A DNA stretch of 64,000 bases from NCBI GenBank assembly GCA_964511535.1, contig CAZEFW010000007.1, positions 49,312 through 113,311 of the forward strand. Reading direction: 5' to 3'. Positions 42,987 through 51,952 of this stretch are shown here, piece by piece. This DNA comes from CAZCFB01 sp964511535. GTDB lineage: Bacteria > Myxococcota_A > Polyangia > GCA-2747355 > CAZCFB01. The notes under the pieces are model-generated. The model worked only from the letters and a program-made list of their open reading frames with translations, was not told the DNA's origin and did not search any database. The position numbers and the translations under genes were made by a program. Within the stretch, counting starts at the first letter, position 1. Every line of letters begins with the position of its first letter.

Positions 42987-43766
42987 ATGTCTGGCTGGAC
43001 ACTGGTGGCCACGGGGGTGACGTACAAGATCGGCAGCGCCACCCTCATCTCCGGGATCAGCGTCACGATCCCCGAGGGAAAGGTGACGGCGATCATCGGG
43101 CCCTCCGGCTCGGGCAAGAGCACCCTGCTGCGCTGCCTCGGCACCCTGTACGAGCCGACCCAGGGCACGGTCACAGCAGACGGCCAGGCCCTCAAGGCGC
43201 TGGGCGATGCCTACCGCGCCCGCCTGGGCTACGTACCCCAGGACGACGTGGTGCACCCCGAGCTGTCGGTGCAGCACGAGCTCTCCTTCGCCGCCCGCCT
43301 GCGCCTGGACACCGCCGTGAGCGACGAGGACCGCCAGGCGCTGGTGGCCCGGGTGATCAAGGAGCTCGGCCTGGTGAAGCAGGCCAATCAGAAGATCGCC
43401 CGCCTGTCGGGCGGCCAGCGCAAGCGGGTCAACATCGGCATCGAGCTGCTGGCGGACCCGAGGGTGATCTTGCTGGACGAGCCGGCCTCTGGCCTGGACC
43501 CGGCCACCGAGGAGGACCTGCTCGGCATCCTGCGTCGCCTGGCAAAGCAGGGGCGCACCGTGGCCCTGACCACACACTCCATGGAGTACCTCGACCAGGT
43601 GGATCGCGTCCTCGTCATGATGGAGGGCGCCCTGATCTTCAGCGGCTCCCTGGATCGCCTGCTGTCCCACTTCGGCATCCCCCACGCGGCGGAGATGTTC
43701 CGCACCATCCGTAAGAAGGGTGTGGCCCACTGGCGTGAGGGGTGGGCCAGATCGCGCAAGGAGTGA
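42987..43766 (+). CDS. ABC transporter ATP-binding protein (ABC-2 type)
   Basis: A 259-residue ATPase with Walker A GPSGSGKST (38-46), Q-loop YVPQDD, signature LSGGQRKR, Walker B VILLDEPASGLD and H-loop LTTHSMEY. The signature with RKR and the D-D-V-V-HPELSV segment resemble ABCG/eye-pigment-type exporters. It works with the membrane protein encoded next, 5 bp downstream, and exports an unknown substrate (lipid, drug or glycan). Together with 44522-44980 it forms a three-gene unit. Confidence 0.93.
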   Translation: MSGWTLVATGVTYKIGSATLISGISVTIPEGKVTAIIGPSGSGKSTLLRCLGTLYEPTQGTVTADGQALKALGDAYRARLGYVPQDDVVHPELSVQHELSFAARLRLDTAVSDEDRQALVARVIKELGLVKQANQKIARLSGGQRKRVNIGIELLADPRVILLDEPASGLDPATEEDLLGILRRLAKQGRTVALTTHSMEYLDQVDRVLVMMEGALIFSGSLDRLLSHFGIPHAAEMFRTIRKKGVAHWREGWARSRKE

Positions 43767-43771
43767 GACCC

Positions 43772-44509
43772 ATGGCCAGGCCCGGCTTCAGCTCGCAGCT
43801 CAGCACCCTGCTCGACCGGACGGTGATGGTCTACCTCGGCTCACCCACGGCCCTGCTGATCATGCTGGTGCAGCCGCCCCTCATCGGCCTCATCCTCGGC
43901 TTCGGCTGGCAGAACCAGGAGGCCACCCGGGCCACGTTCCTCTGCATGTCCATCGCCGCCATCTACATCGGCTCCATGAACGCCGCCACGGCCATCGTGC
44001 GCGAGCGCCCCATCTTCGACCGCGAGCGCATGTTCCGGCTCAGCATCTGGGCCTACCTGCTGTCCAAGCTGGCGGTGCTGGCCGCCGTTTGCGCCGGGCA
44101 GATGGTGCTGCTGCTCGTGGCCCAGTCGTACCTGATGCACCTGCCCGCCGGGGTGTGGAACCATATCCTGCTGGTGGTGGCGCTCACCGTCAGCGGGGTG
44201 GCGGCCACGGGCCTCGGCCTGGCCATCAGCGCCTTCGCCCGCAGCTCCTACGTGGCGGTGCTGCTGGTGCCGGTGCTGATCATCCCGCAGATCGTGTTCA
44301 CCGAGGTGGTGCTCAAGGGCGGCATCGAGAAGAAGGTGCCCGCGGTGGTGGAGAAGATCACCATCACCAAGTGGGGCTTCGAGGCGCTGTACATGGTGGG
44401 CAGCGATGGGAAGTGGGGCAGCTTCGCCGGCAGCGTGCTGGCCATGCTGGCCCTGCTGGCGGGGTTCCTCACCCTGGCCGCGCTGAAGCTGCGGCTGGAC
44501 GACCGCTGA
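43772..44509 (+). CDS. ABC-2 type transporter permease
   Basis: A 245-residue membrane protein with about six helices, including PTALLIMLVQPPLIGLILGFGW, FLCMSIAAIYIGSMNAA and a late LAMLALLAGFLTLAALKL. The conserved ABCG-like cytoplasmic segment A-I-V-R-E-R-x-I-F-D-R-E-R-M follows helix 2. The ATG at 43772 is chosen because AAGGAG sits 7 bp upstream. A start at 43742 would overlap the ATPase gene. It forms the channel for the preceding ATPase. Confidence 0.9.
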   Translation: MARPGFSSQLSTLLDRTVMVYLGSPTALLIMLVQPPLIGLILGFGWQNQEATRATFLCMSIAAIYIGSMNAATAIVRERPIFDRERMFRLSIWAYLLSKLAVLAAVCAGQMVLLLVAQSYLMHLPAGVWNHILLVVALTVSGVAATGLGLAISAFARSSYVAVLLVPVLIIPQIVFTEVVLKGGIEKKVPAVVEKITITKWGFEALYMVGSDGKWGSFAGSVLAMLALLAGFLTLAALKLRLDDR

Positions 44510-44521
44510 TCAGGAGACGAG

Positions 44522-44980
44522 ATGAAGAAGAAGATCCTGCTGGTCTTTGTGTTGCTGCTGGCCCTCGGGGCTGGCGCCTACGCGGTGCTCACCGGGGCGA
44601 CCTCGGTCTACCAGTCCGACGCGCACATCATCAAGAAGAAGTCGAACCGCTTCTTCGAGTGCATCAAGTTCAAAGAGTTCGACGAGGCGTCCAAGTTCCA
44701 CCACCCGGACGAGCAGAAGCAGGCCAACATCCCCAAGCTCATCGAGGACCTGTTCGCCGTGCCGCCAGAGCAGCTCGACATCCAGGAGGTGAACGTGCTG
44801 TTCGGGGAGATCGACTCCAGCGGCGTGCTGGGCAAGGTCAAGACCCGCTGCACGGTGCAGCTGCTCAACAGCAAGGAGATCCGCAACCCCGAGGTGATGC
44901 TCTACTGGAAGAAGCTGGGCGGCAACTGGTACCTCAAGCTGCGCAGCACCCTGGTGCGCAAGCCCCGCATGAACAAGTAG
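44522..44980 (+). CDS. Membrane-anchored protein of the ABC operon, function unknown
   Basis: A 152-residue protein with a Lys-rich start, one N-terminal helix (5-25) and a compact soluble part with ANIPKLIEDLFAVPPEQ, VKTRCTVQLLN and a closing WYLKLRSTLVRK. The soluble part looks NTF2- or DUF4878-like by pattern (helices then a curved sheet) but no family is firmly recognised. It should face the periplasm. It lies 12 bp after the permease gene with GGAGA upstream, so it is probably an accessory of the exporter. Confidence 0.7.
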   Translation: MKKKILLVFVLLLALGAGAYAVLTGATSVYQSDAHIIKKKSNRFFECIKFKEFDEASKFHHPDEQKQANIPKLIEDLFAVPPEQLDIQEVNVLFGEIDSSGVLGKVKTRCTVQLLNSKEIRNPEVMLYWKKLGGNWYLKLRSTLVRKPRMNK

Positions 44981-44993
44981 CGGCCCGCGCGCC

Positions 44994-45623
44994 TCAGTCG
45001 ATGGTGCCCAGGGCGTAGCGCAGGATGAAGTCGGTGGCGGCGTCGATGATGCGGTCCCGCTCGAAGGAGTTCTCTTCCCGGCTGTAGAGGATGTAGTCCT
45101 CCAGCAAGCTGTCCAGGAACAGCATCACCATGTAGGCGCCCACCTCCGGGTCGGGCAGCTTGACGATGGGCACCGCCGCCAGGATCTGTCGCACCGCCTG
45201 GTGAATCTCCGCCTCCTGGGCCCGGCGGATCTCCTGCAGCTCCGGGATCCTCCGGGACTGCTCGCCCAATACGCGGCGCAGGCCAGGCCGCTGGGAGTAG
45301 ACCTTGAACGCCAGGGCGATGGTCTTGCGCACCAGCTTGCCCATGTCCTGCCCCACCAGGTCAGTGATGGAGAACTCGTTGAGCACCAGGCTGCGCAGGT
45401 CCGTGATCTCCTGCTGGTACAGCTCCTTGATGATCGCCTTCTTGTCCGCGAAGTAGCGGTACAGGGCTCCCACGGAGACCCCCGCCTTGCTCGCGATCTG
45501 GTGTGTGGTTGTCTGCTCGTAGCCCCTGGATTCGAACAGGTCGGCCGCTGCATGCAGGATCGACTTGTAGGTCTCCTGGCTGCGGCTCTGCTTGGGTTGG
45601 TGTCGCTGTTCGGGTGGCGCCAT
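44994..45623 (-). CDS. TetR-family transcriptional regulator
   Basis: A 209-residue repressor. The HTH (about 20-65) has AAADLFESRGYEQTTTHQIASKAGVSVGALYRYFADKKAI, split here as the standard TetR motif. The ligand domain is all-helical with a probable pocket after residue 90. Its minus-strand TATACA box lies 9 bases before the ATG, so the leader is very short. It is divergent from the acyltransferase gene and the region between holds inverted repeats, so it probably controls that gene and itself in response to a lipid-like ligand. Confidence 0.92.
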   Translation of the reverse strand: MAPPEQRHQPKQSRSQETYKSILHAAADLFESRGYEQTTTHQIASKAGVSVGALYRYFADKKAIIKELYQQEITDLRSLVLNEFSITDLVGQDMGKLVRKTIALAFKVYSQRPGLRRVLGEQSRRIPELQEIRRAQEAEIHQAVRQILAAVPIVKLPDPEVGAYMVMLFLDSLLEDYILYSREENSFERDRIIDAATDFILRYALGTID

Positions 45624-45681
45624 GTTTCAGACTGTATACCGGTTTTGCCCCGACTGGCCAGGCTCGCTGAAATAAAGTGAC

Positions 45682-45756
45682 AAATGCGTCGCATTTACTC
45701 TTGAAAAAGCGACGGCCTGGTTCCATCATACTGAAACGCGACAGGGCCGTCGCGTT
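45682..45756. promoter_or_regulatory. TetR/acyltransferase control region with two inverted repeats
   Basis: AAATGCG-T-CGCATTT (45682-45696) is a perfect 15-bp palindrome. AACGCGAC-N6-GTCGCGTT (45735-45756) is a perfect 8+8 repeat. Both suit a dimeric repressor. Confidence 0.6.
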
Positions 45757-45812
45757 CTGGATTCAAAAAACGGCAGGTGAGCAGGAACCCGGAAGGGAGC
45801 AGGCGACACAAG

Positions 45813-46766
45813 ATGATTCCTCTCGACGAGCAGTCCACCGCACCGAAGCGGCACCTCAGGACCATCAGCGCTGGAGACGCGGACAGGGCGCAGGCGCCCG
45901 CCCCCGCGCCGGGCGCATCGCCGCTCAGAGCCCCGCACCTGCGGGTGGTCCCGCCCGAGGCCGAGGTCAACCCGATCCTCCAGCAGCGAGACCCCGCCTT
46001 CATCCGCCGTATCTACCCCTACATGGCAGCCCTGGTGGATCGCTACTATCGCGCCGAAGTGCAGGGTGTGGAGAACATGACCGACCGGGCGAGCCTGGTG
46101 ATCAGCACCCACAACGGCAGCTACTACATGCCCGATTTGCTGGCGCTGCAGGTGGCCTACTGGCGCCGGTTCGGCATGGAGACGCCGTCCTACGGCATGG
46201 CCCACAAGGCGGCCATCGAGATGCCCATCGCGCGGGACTACGCCCCCAAGCTCGGCGCCCTGTACGCCTCGCCCGAGAACGCGCGCATCGTGCTGGAGTC
46301 CGACGCCCCGCTGCTCATCTGCCCTGGCGGCGACCGGGACGCGCTCAAGCCGTTCTCCCAGCGTCACCAGATCAAGTTCGGCAAGCGCATGGGCTTCGTA
46401 CGCACCGCGCTGAAGTACCAGGTGCCCATCATCCCCGTGGTCAGCGTGGGGGCCCACGAGGTGTTCTACGGTCTCACCGAGGGCAAGGGGCTGGCGCGGC
46501 TGATGCGGTTCGACAAGATGTTCCGCATCAAGAGCGTCCCGCTGACCATCGGCTTCCCCTTCGGCCTGATGCCCGGCGCGCTGGGGTACATCCCCCTGCC
46601 GAGCAAGGTGAACGTGCGGGTGCTCGAGCCGATCTCATTCCAGGAGCCCCCGTCCGCCGCGGAAGATCCCGAGGTGGTGGAGCGGCTGTTCAACCAGGTG
46701 GTGCGCACCATGCAGGACAGCCTGGACGAGCTGGCCTCCCGCCGGCGCTGGCCGGTCCTGGGCTGA
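45813..46766 (+). CDS. Lysophospholipid acyltransferase-like protein
   Basis: A 317-residue membrane-associated acyltransferase. The catalytic His is in ISTHNGSYYMPDLLAL (H100) with the acid seven residues later (D108). This spacing is longer than the HX4D of PlsC and closer to the NHSG..PxD form of diacylglycerol-acyltransferase-like proteins. LICPGGDRDALKPF is the second block (substrate-binding, as EGTRS or FPGG), and PIIPVVSVGAHE the third. The ATG at 45813 follows GGAAGGGAGCAGG. A GTG at 45777 would add 12 residues. It is divergent from TetR, which probably regulates it. It may make membrane lipid or storage lipid. Confidence 0.82.
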   Translation: MIPLDEQSTAPKRHLRTISAGDADRAQAPAPAPGASPLRAPHLRVVPPEAEVNPILQQRDPAFIRRIYPYMAALVDRYYRAEVQGVENMTDRASLVISTHNGSYYMPDLLALQVAYWRRFGMETPSYGMAHKAAIEMPIARDYAPKLGALYASPENARIVLESDAPLLICPGGDRDALKPFSQRHQIKFGKRMGFVRTALKYQVPIIPVVSVGAHEVFYGLTEGKGLARLMRFDKMFRIKSVPLTIGFPFGLMPGALGYIPLPSKVNVRVLEPISFQEPPSAAEDPEVVERLFNQVVRTMQDSLDELASRRRWPVLG

Positions 46767-46776
46767 ACGCACAGCC

Positions 46777-46864
46777 GGCGTCTCGCCGCTTGTAATCATC
46801 AGGAAATGAAAGCCAACGCGGCAGGATGCCGCGTCTACTGGTAGAAGCGGCGTCTCGCCGCTTC
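46777..46864. repeat. GCGGCGTCTCGCCGC hairpin set
   Basis: GGCGTCTCGCCGCTT occurs at 46777-46791 and within the perfect 9-bp hairpin GAAGCGGCG-TCT-CGCCGCTTC (46844-46864). CGCGGCA-GGA-TGCCGCG (46817-46833) lies between. They sit between convergent genes. Confidence 0.8.
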
Positions 46865-46893
46865 CGCTTGCCAGGGATAACAGGTATGGGGTG

Positions 46894-47862
46894 CTAGGGC
46901 GGGGTGGAGATGAACCGCTCGAGGTGCCAGGCGGTCTGCTCGGGGTACTCGATCATCGGCATGTGACCGCAGCGCTTGAGCATCACGGTGCGCACGCTGT
47001 GGATGTTGTCCAGGCTGCGCATCACCGACGGTACGGCGGTGAGCTTGTCGTGGTCGCCCCACAGGGCGAGCACCGGCATGTGCAGGTGTTTGAGCTGGTC
47101 CGAGTAGTCCCGGTGCGCCAGGTCCTTGCACAGGGTCTCGCACACCCGCACCCACTCGCGGAAGTTGGGCAGGGTGACCGAGTCGCGGCAGAAGGAGCGC
47201 TTGAACCAGGAGACGTTCTCGTTCTCCCGGGCTCTGGTGACGAACACGTTGCGCACGATGAAGCTCGAGCCGAGCACCAGGCTCGGAAGCAGGATCTCTT
47301 TCTTCAGGGCGAAGCGGGCGCCGGCGCGCATCCAGCGGGGCAGGGGCGCCACGCCGGCCGCGCACAGCAGCGCCAGCCCGTCGAACTGCCCGGGGCGCTT
47401 GAGGGCCGCGGCCAGGCTGATGGCGCCGCCCATGGAGTGGCCCACCAGGGTGCAGCGGCCGATGCCGCGCCGGTCCAGGAAGTCGAGCAGGTGGTCCCGC
47501 AGCAGCTCGACGTTGTAATCCACCTTCGGCTTGCGGCTCCAGCCGCAGCCCACCAGGTCGAGGCCGATGACGCGATGGCGGTTGGCCATGCGGCGCACCA
47601 CCGGCTCGAAGTGGGTGGCGTTGGCCCCCAGGCCGTGGACCATCACGATGGTGGACGGGCCCTCGCCCACGTCGAAGAAGACGGTGCGGTACGGGTCCTT
47701 CGCCCGCCACTGGGGGTACGGGAAGGAGATGGAGCGGCCCATGCCGAGGAAGCCGGCGCGCTCGTCCAGGGGTTCATCCCCGGGCAAGGTGCGCCGGACT
47801 GGATCCAGGGGGCGCGGGTTAATTTTTCTTGCGACGTTGGCGACCATATCTTTGACCCTCAT
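46894..47862 (-). CDS. Alpha/beta-fold hydrolase
   Basis: A 322-residue hydrolase with oxyanion motif VHGLGAN (75-81), nucleophile GHSMGG (S143), acid in LWGDHDKLT and the catalytic H in CGHMPMIEYP. A helical cap covers about 165-240. The family includes lipases, esterases and epoxide hydrolases. No signal peptide is evident, but a basic, amphipathic N-terminus may touch the membrane. It converges with the acyltransferase gene, so the neighbourhood is lipid-related. ATGs at 47862 and 47847 are both possible. Confidence 0.87.
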   Translation of the reverse strand: MRVKDMVANVARKINPRPLDPVRRTLPGDEPLDERAGFLGMGRSISFPYPQWRAKDPYRTVFFDVGEGPSTIVMVHGLGANATHFEPVVRRMANRHRVIGLDLVGCGWSRKPKVDYNVELLRDHLLDFLDRRGIGRCTLVGHSMGGAISLAAALKRPGQFDGLALLCAAGVAPLPRWMRAGARFALKKEILLPSLVLGSSFIVRNVFVTRARENENVSWFKRSFCRDSVTLPNFREWVRVCETLCKDLAHRDYSDQLKHLHMPVLALWGDHDKLTAVPSVMRSLDNIHSVRTVMLKRCGHMPMIEYPEQTAWHLERFISTPP

Positions 47863-48100
47863 CGGGCTTCATGCCGTACCCCGCACTGTACAGGCTGGCC
47901 CAGGGGTACACAAAAAAACTACATTGTCCCACATCGGCGCCCTGTAAGGCGAAGCAGTCAACGGCGTTAGACATCACAGATCCAGGCCTCATTCAAGTGC
48001 GGAATTGAGGGTAGAGGCCGGATCCATGGGCAAGCTGTGAGGTAACGCACTGAAACGACGTAGTACTATGCGACGCCAAGAGATCGAACAGGAGAATCCA

Positions 48101-50164
48101 ATGCGAGTGAAATCCCCGGCGCTGGCCGCGCTGGCTGGCCTGATCCTGGCCTTTCCTGGACAGGCTTCTGCGGACGGCGCGGCCCCGGCCGTGGTCAAAT
48201 CGAGGGTGGATCATGTGCTGGCCTATAGCGACCAGGCCCGGGTCCACCGGGTGTCCACCGTGAAGCTCAAGGGGGGCGAGCGCACGGTGGAGCTGGCCAC
48301 TTTGCCCGCGGTCACCCGGCCGGGGAGCCTGCGGGTGGAGAGCAAGACCGCCACGGTGGTGCGCACCCAGCTGGTCACCGACCGGCGCCGGGTCCTGCCG
48401 CGTCAGGGCGAGGCGAAGCGGCTGCTGGCGGCCATCGAGAAGCTGCATGATGAGCGGCGCGACCTGGCCAGCGAGCAGCAGGTGCTGCGCAGCGAGCGGC
48501 AGTTCCTCGACAGCCTGGCGCTGCGTGACGCGGACGGGGGCGGGGCGGACGATGGTGACGGGGACGCACGCCGGCGCAGGGCGCGCCCGGGGATCTTCGT
48601 GGCGAGCTGGGCGAGGGTGCTGGACTGGCTCTCTGCCCGGCGGGCGAAGATCGACGCCCGGCTGCTTGCGCTGGCCGCGGAGCAGCGTGCCCTGGCCAGT
48701 GAGCTGCACAAAAAAGCGGTGGCGGCGGAGCCGCTGGACCTGGGCTCGGTGGGCCGGGCGGCCACCCGCGTGCTGGCCACCCTGAGCGGGTCGCCGGGGC
48801 GGCACCGGATCTCCGTGTCGTACCTGGTGCCCGCGGTGCGCTGGGTGCCGTCCTACGATCTGCGCTACGACCCGCGCACCCGCAAGGTGGAGGCGGTGTA
48901 CTACGCGTCGGTGAGCCAGAGCACGGGCGAGGCGTGGGACGGGGCGCGGCTGCGCTTCTCCACCGACATGCCGAGGCTGATGCTCGCCATCCCGGAGCTG
49001 GCGACCTGGACCCTGGGGCGCAAGCGGGACTTCGAGCCGACGCCGCGCAAGCGGGGCGAGCCGCCGCCGCCGGTGTGGCGGCCCGGGCCCCGGCCCGTGG
49101 TGCGGGATCCCATGGTGGACTGGATCCGCGGCGCGCTGGGCAAGGCCGGCGCGCGGGGGGGCAAGGGCCGGGACAAGGACACCGGGCTCGAGGGGCTGCT
49201 GGATGGCGCCGTGCTGGGTGGCTCCACTGAGCGGGATCGAAGGAGGGCGCCGAGCCGTCGGGTTTCGTCCCCGGCGCCAAAGCCGGCGCCCCGGCCCACG
49301 GTCGTGGCTCCGGCCGCTGACGATGGCGAGGCGGACATGGCCTACGAGCCGCCCGCCGAGGCGAAGGTGATGGCCCAGTCGGTCTCCCGCTCCCGGTCCC
49401 GTCGCTACGGCTTCGGAAAGCGGACCCAGGGCGGCGCGGGCATCTCGCCGTCGATACCCTCCACGCCAAGCGAGCAGGTGCCCTGGAGCGACGCCGGCTA
49501 CCGGCCGCCCTACCTGGATCCCAACCTGCCGGCGGCAGCGGCCAAGGGGTACCGCTTCACCCTGTACGCGCCGGGCAAGCACTCGGTGCCGAGCACCGGC
49601 AAGGCGCGGCGGGTGCCGCTGCTGACCCGCTCCTTCGCGGTGCAGCCGGTCTATCGCATCAACCCGGGCAACAGCCCGTGGGCCTACCTGATGGCATCTG
49701 TGAAGAACGGCACCGGCCGGCCGATCCTGCGCGGCCGGGCGCACCTGTTCTCCGGCGCCATGTTCCGGGGCAAGAGCTGGCTGAACACGTCGCTGCCCGG
49801 GCACACCATCTACCTGCCGCTCGGCGTGGACGACGCGGTGAAGGTGTCGCGATACCAGAAGCAGCGCACCCTGGTGAAGGGGGTGGTGTTCAAGGATGAC
49901 GTCACCGAGTACACGGTGACCGTGGAGATCGCCAACAACCACGCCTACGGCATCAAGGTCGAGGTCCACGACCAGGTCCCGCTCAAGCGGGGTGAGAAGA
50001 TCGAGGTGGAGGGGTTCTCCGCCAGGCCGTCCATGTCAGAGCCGGACGACGAGGGGCGGATCCGCTGGAAGGGGGCCGTGGACGCGCGCAGCGTCAAGAA
50101 GCTGAACTTCACCTTCAAGATCAAGCGCCCCAGGGACTGGGAGCTGAGGCAACACAATGGATAA
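48101..50164 (+). CDS. MuiA-like (DUF4139) exported protein, longer paralogue
   Basis: A 687-residue exported protein (signal 1-24, ASA) of the mucoidy-inhibitor-A type. An N-terminal DUF4140-like region opens SRVDHVLAYSDQARVHR. A helical coiled region carries an Asp/Arg-rich insert. The DUF4139 beta domain includes ISVSYLVPAVRWVPSYDLRYD. An Arg/Pro/Ala-rich low-complexity insert (about 315-470) breaks the domain and is absent from the next gene. Function of the family is not settled. Members have been linked to extracellular polysaccharide. The ATG at 48101 follows CAGGAGA. It overlaps the next gene by 8 bp. Confidence 0.8.
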   Translation: MRVKSPALAALAGLILAFPGQASADGAAPAVVKSRVDHVLAYSDQARVHRVSTVKLKGGERTVELATLPAVTRPGSLRVESKTATVVRTQLVTDRRRVLPRQGEAKRLLAAIEKLHDERRDLASEQQVLRSERQFLDSLALRDADGGGADDGDGDARRRRARPGIFVASWARVLDWLSARRAKIDARLLALAAEQRALASELHKKAVAAEPLDLGSVGRAATRVLATLSGSPGRHRISVSYLVPAVRWVPSYDLRYDPRTRKVEAVYYASVSQSTGEAWDGARLRFSTDMPRLMLAIPELATWTLGRKRDFEPTPRKRGEPPPPVWRPGPRPVVRDPMVDWIRGALGKAGARGGKGRDKDTGLEGLLDGAVLGGSTERDRRRAPSRRVSSPAPKPAPRPTVVAPAADDGEADMAYEPPAEAKVMAQSVSRSRSRRYGFGKRTQGGAGISPSIPSTPSEQVPWSDAGYRPPYLDPNLPAAAAKGYRFTLYAPGKHSVPSTGKARRVPLLTRSFAVQPVYRINPGNSPWAYLMASVKNGTGRPILRGRAHLFSGAMFRGKSWLNTSLPGHTIYLPLGVDDAVKVSRYQKQRTLVKGVVFKDDVTEYTVTVEIANNHAYGIKVEVHDQVPLKRGEKIEVEGFSARPSMSEPDDEGRIRWKGAVDARSVKKLNFTFKIKRPRDWELRQHNG

Positions 50165-51764
50165 GGCCAACATGATGAAGACAGCGGCGGCGCTCGTGGT
50201 GCTGCTGGCCGGCGCGCCGGCGGCGGCGGGTGAGCCGATCACGGAGGTCATCGTCTACAGCGACCGGGCCCAGGTGACCCGCAGCGCCAGCGTGGACTGC
50301 GCGGCTGGCAAGGCGCGCTTCAGCGGGCTGCCCTCCACCCTCCAGCCCGAGACGCTCTGGGCCACGGTGCGGGGGGGCGGCAAGGTGGTGGGGCTGACCC
50401 ACACGGAGGTGGCCTCCGGGCCGCAGCCCGAGGCCAAGGGGGTCCAGGAGAAGATCCGCGCCCTGGACACCCGGCTCGTGGTGGCCAGCGGCGAGGCGTC
50501 GGCCGCGCGGGCGGAGATGCAAAAGCTCCAGGCGTTCCGCGGCCAGGTGAGCACCGTGTACGCGGAGCAGGCCGCGAGCAAGAAGCCGGACATAAAGGGC
50601 TGGGGCGCGGGCATGGACCTGCTGCGGAAGCGGGCGCTGGCGGCGCGGCTCCGGGTGCGCAAGGCGGACAGCCAGACGCGCGAGCTCCGGCGGCAGCGCG
50701 GGCTGCTCATCGCCGAGCTGGCTCGCATGGCGCGCAAGCGGCGCCGCACCACCTTGACGGCCGAGGTGCTGCTGCAGAAGTGCACGGGGCGGCGGGTGGT
50801 GTCGCTGAACTACACCGTGCCGGGGGCCAGCTGGGACATGCGCTATCAGCTGCGCGCGGGCGCCGACGGGCGGCGGGTGACGGTGGTGGCTCTGGCGGGG
50901 GTGCGCCAGGGCACCGGAGAGGACTGGCGCGGGGTGAAGTTGTCGCTCTCCACCGCCAACCTGGGGCGCAAGAACGACCCGCCCACGGTGCGGCCCATGT
51001 GGGTCACCACCCAGAAGCCGGCGGACACCAAGAAGGTGCTCACCCGGCGGTTCGAGCGGCGGACTCACCTGAAGACCAAGAAGGCCCCGGGCGGCAGCGC
51101 GGGGCAGAAGCAGGCCGGCGCGGCGGCGCCGGGCCCGGCGGATGACCTGGCCATGAGCCTGCCCGCGGCGGGCAAGGTGACCATCCCGGCCGACGGCAGG
51201 GAGGTGGTGGTGACCCTGGCCCGCAAGGCGGTCAAGGCCAGGCGGATCTACGAGTCGGTGCCGAAGCTGTTCCCCTTCGTCTACACCAAGATCACCGCGG
51301 ACAACCCCCTCGGCTTCACCATGCTGCCGGGGCCGGCGGAGCTGTTCCTGGGCAAGTCGTCCCTGGGGCGCACCTGGCTCAAGCTCCACGCGCCGGGCGA
51401 GCCGCTCTCGTTCACCCTCGGCGTACACAACCAGCTGCAGGTCAAGCGGTACGTCAAGAAGGAGAAGCTCGAGGGGCCGGGAGCCTTCGGCTCGCAGAAG
51501 AAGCTGCGGCACCGGTACGTCATCGACCTGGGCAACTGGACCCGCAAGGCCACTACCATCCGCGTGCTGGAGAACCTGCCGGTGTCCCGAATCCGGGACG
51601 TGAAGATCGCCCTGGGCGAGGACGCCACCAAGCCGACCCGCTGGAACAAGGACGACGGCGTGCTGACCTGGGACGTCAAGCTGCCGCCGCGGAGCAAGAA
51701 GAAGGTCGTGCTCGACTTCACCGTCAAGCTGCCCAAGGACTGGGTCGTCCACGGCTACAACTAA
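50157..51764 (+). CDS. MuiA-like (DUF4139) exported protein, shorter paralogue
   Basis: A 535-residue paralogue of the upstream gene with a signal peptide (1-25, AAAG). DUF4140-like residues EVIVYSDRAQVTRSASV come first, then a coiled helical section (70-190), then DUF4139 with LNYTVPGASWDMRYQLR. The C-terminal strand set ends in DFTVKLPKDWVVHGYN. The start overlaps the previous stop, so the pair is co-translated and probably forms a complex. Its stop codon overlaps the first base of a GGGTCAGACCCC palindrome that may end the transcript. Confidence 0.82.
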   Translation: MDKANMMKTAAALVVLLAGAPAAAGEPITEVIVYSDRAQVTRSASVDCAAGKARFSGLPSTLQPETLWATVRGGGKVVGLTHTEVASGPQPEAKGVQEKIRALDTRLVVASGEASAARAEMQKLQAFRGQVSTVYAEQAASKKPDIKGWGAGMDLLRKRALAARLRVRKADSQTRELRRQRGLLIAELARMARKRRRTTLTAEVLLQKCTGRRVVSLNYTVPGASWDMRYQLRAGADGRRVTVVALAGVRQGTGEDWRGVKLSLSTANLGRKNDPPTVRPMWVTTQKPADTKKVLTRRFERRTHLKTKKAPGGSAGQKQAGAAAPGPADDLAMSLPAAGKVTIPADGREVVVTLARKAVKARRIYESVPKLFPFVYTKITADNPLGFTMLPGPAELFLGKSSLGRTWLKLHAPGEPLSFTLGVHNQLQVKRYVKKEKLEGPGAFGSQKKLRHRYVIDLGNWTRKATTIRVLENLPVSRIRDVKIALGEDATKPTRWNKDDGVLTWDVKLPPRSKKKVVLDFTVKLPKDWVVHGYN

Positions 51765-51805
51765 AATGTCAAGTAGGGGGGTCAGACCCCATCACTTGAC
51801 ATATT
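51763..51805. repeat. GGGTCWGACCCC palindromic element, copy 2
   Basis: Arms ATGTCAAGT and ACTTGACAT enclose GGGGTCAGACCCC. It overlaps the stop codon of the preceding gene. Confidence 0.85.
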
Positions 51806-51831
51806 CCGGAGGTCTCCGAAGGGGAGCCGTT

Positions 51832-51876
51832 AAAGTGTCAAGTAGGGGGGTCAGACCCCGTCACTTGACATATTTT
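51832..51876. repeat. GGGTCWGACCCC palindromic element, copy 3
   Basis: Arms TGTCAAGT and ACTTGACA around GGGGTCAGACCCC, 26 bp after copy 2 in the same orientation and nearly identical to it. Confidence 0.85.
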
Positions 51877-51952
51877 GAAGGTGCTGGTGGGGAGTAGATT
51901 GTCGACATCGTGCGTTTGATCGTTGAATACTGGCGCCGAGGAGGAGCGGACC

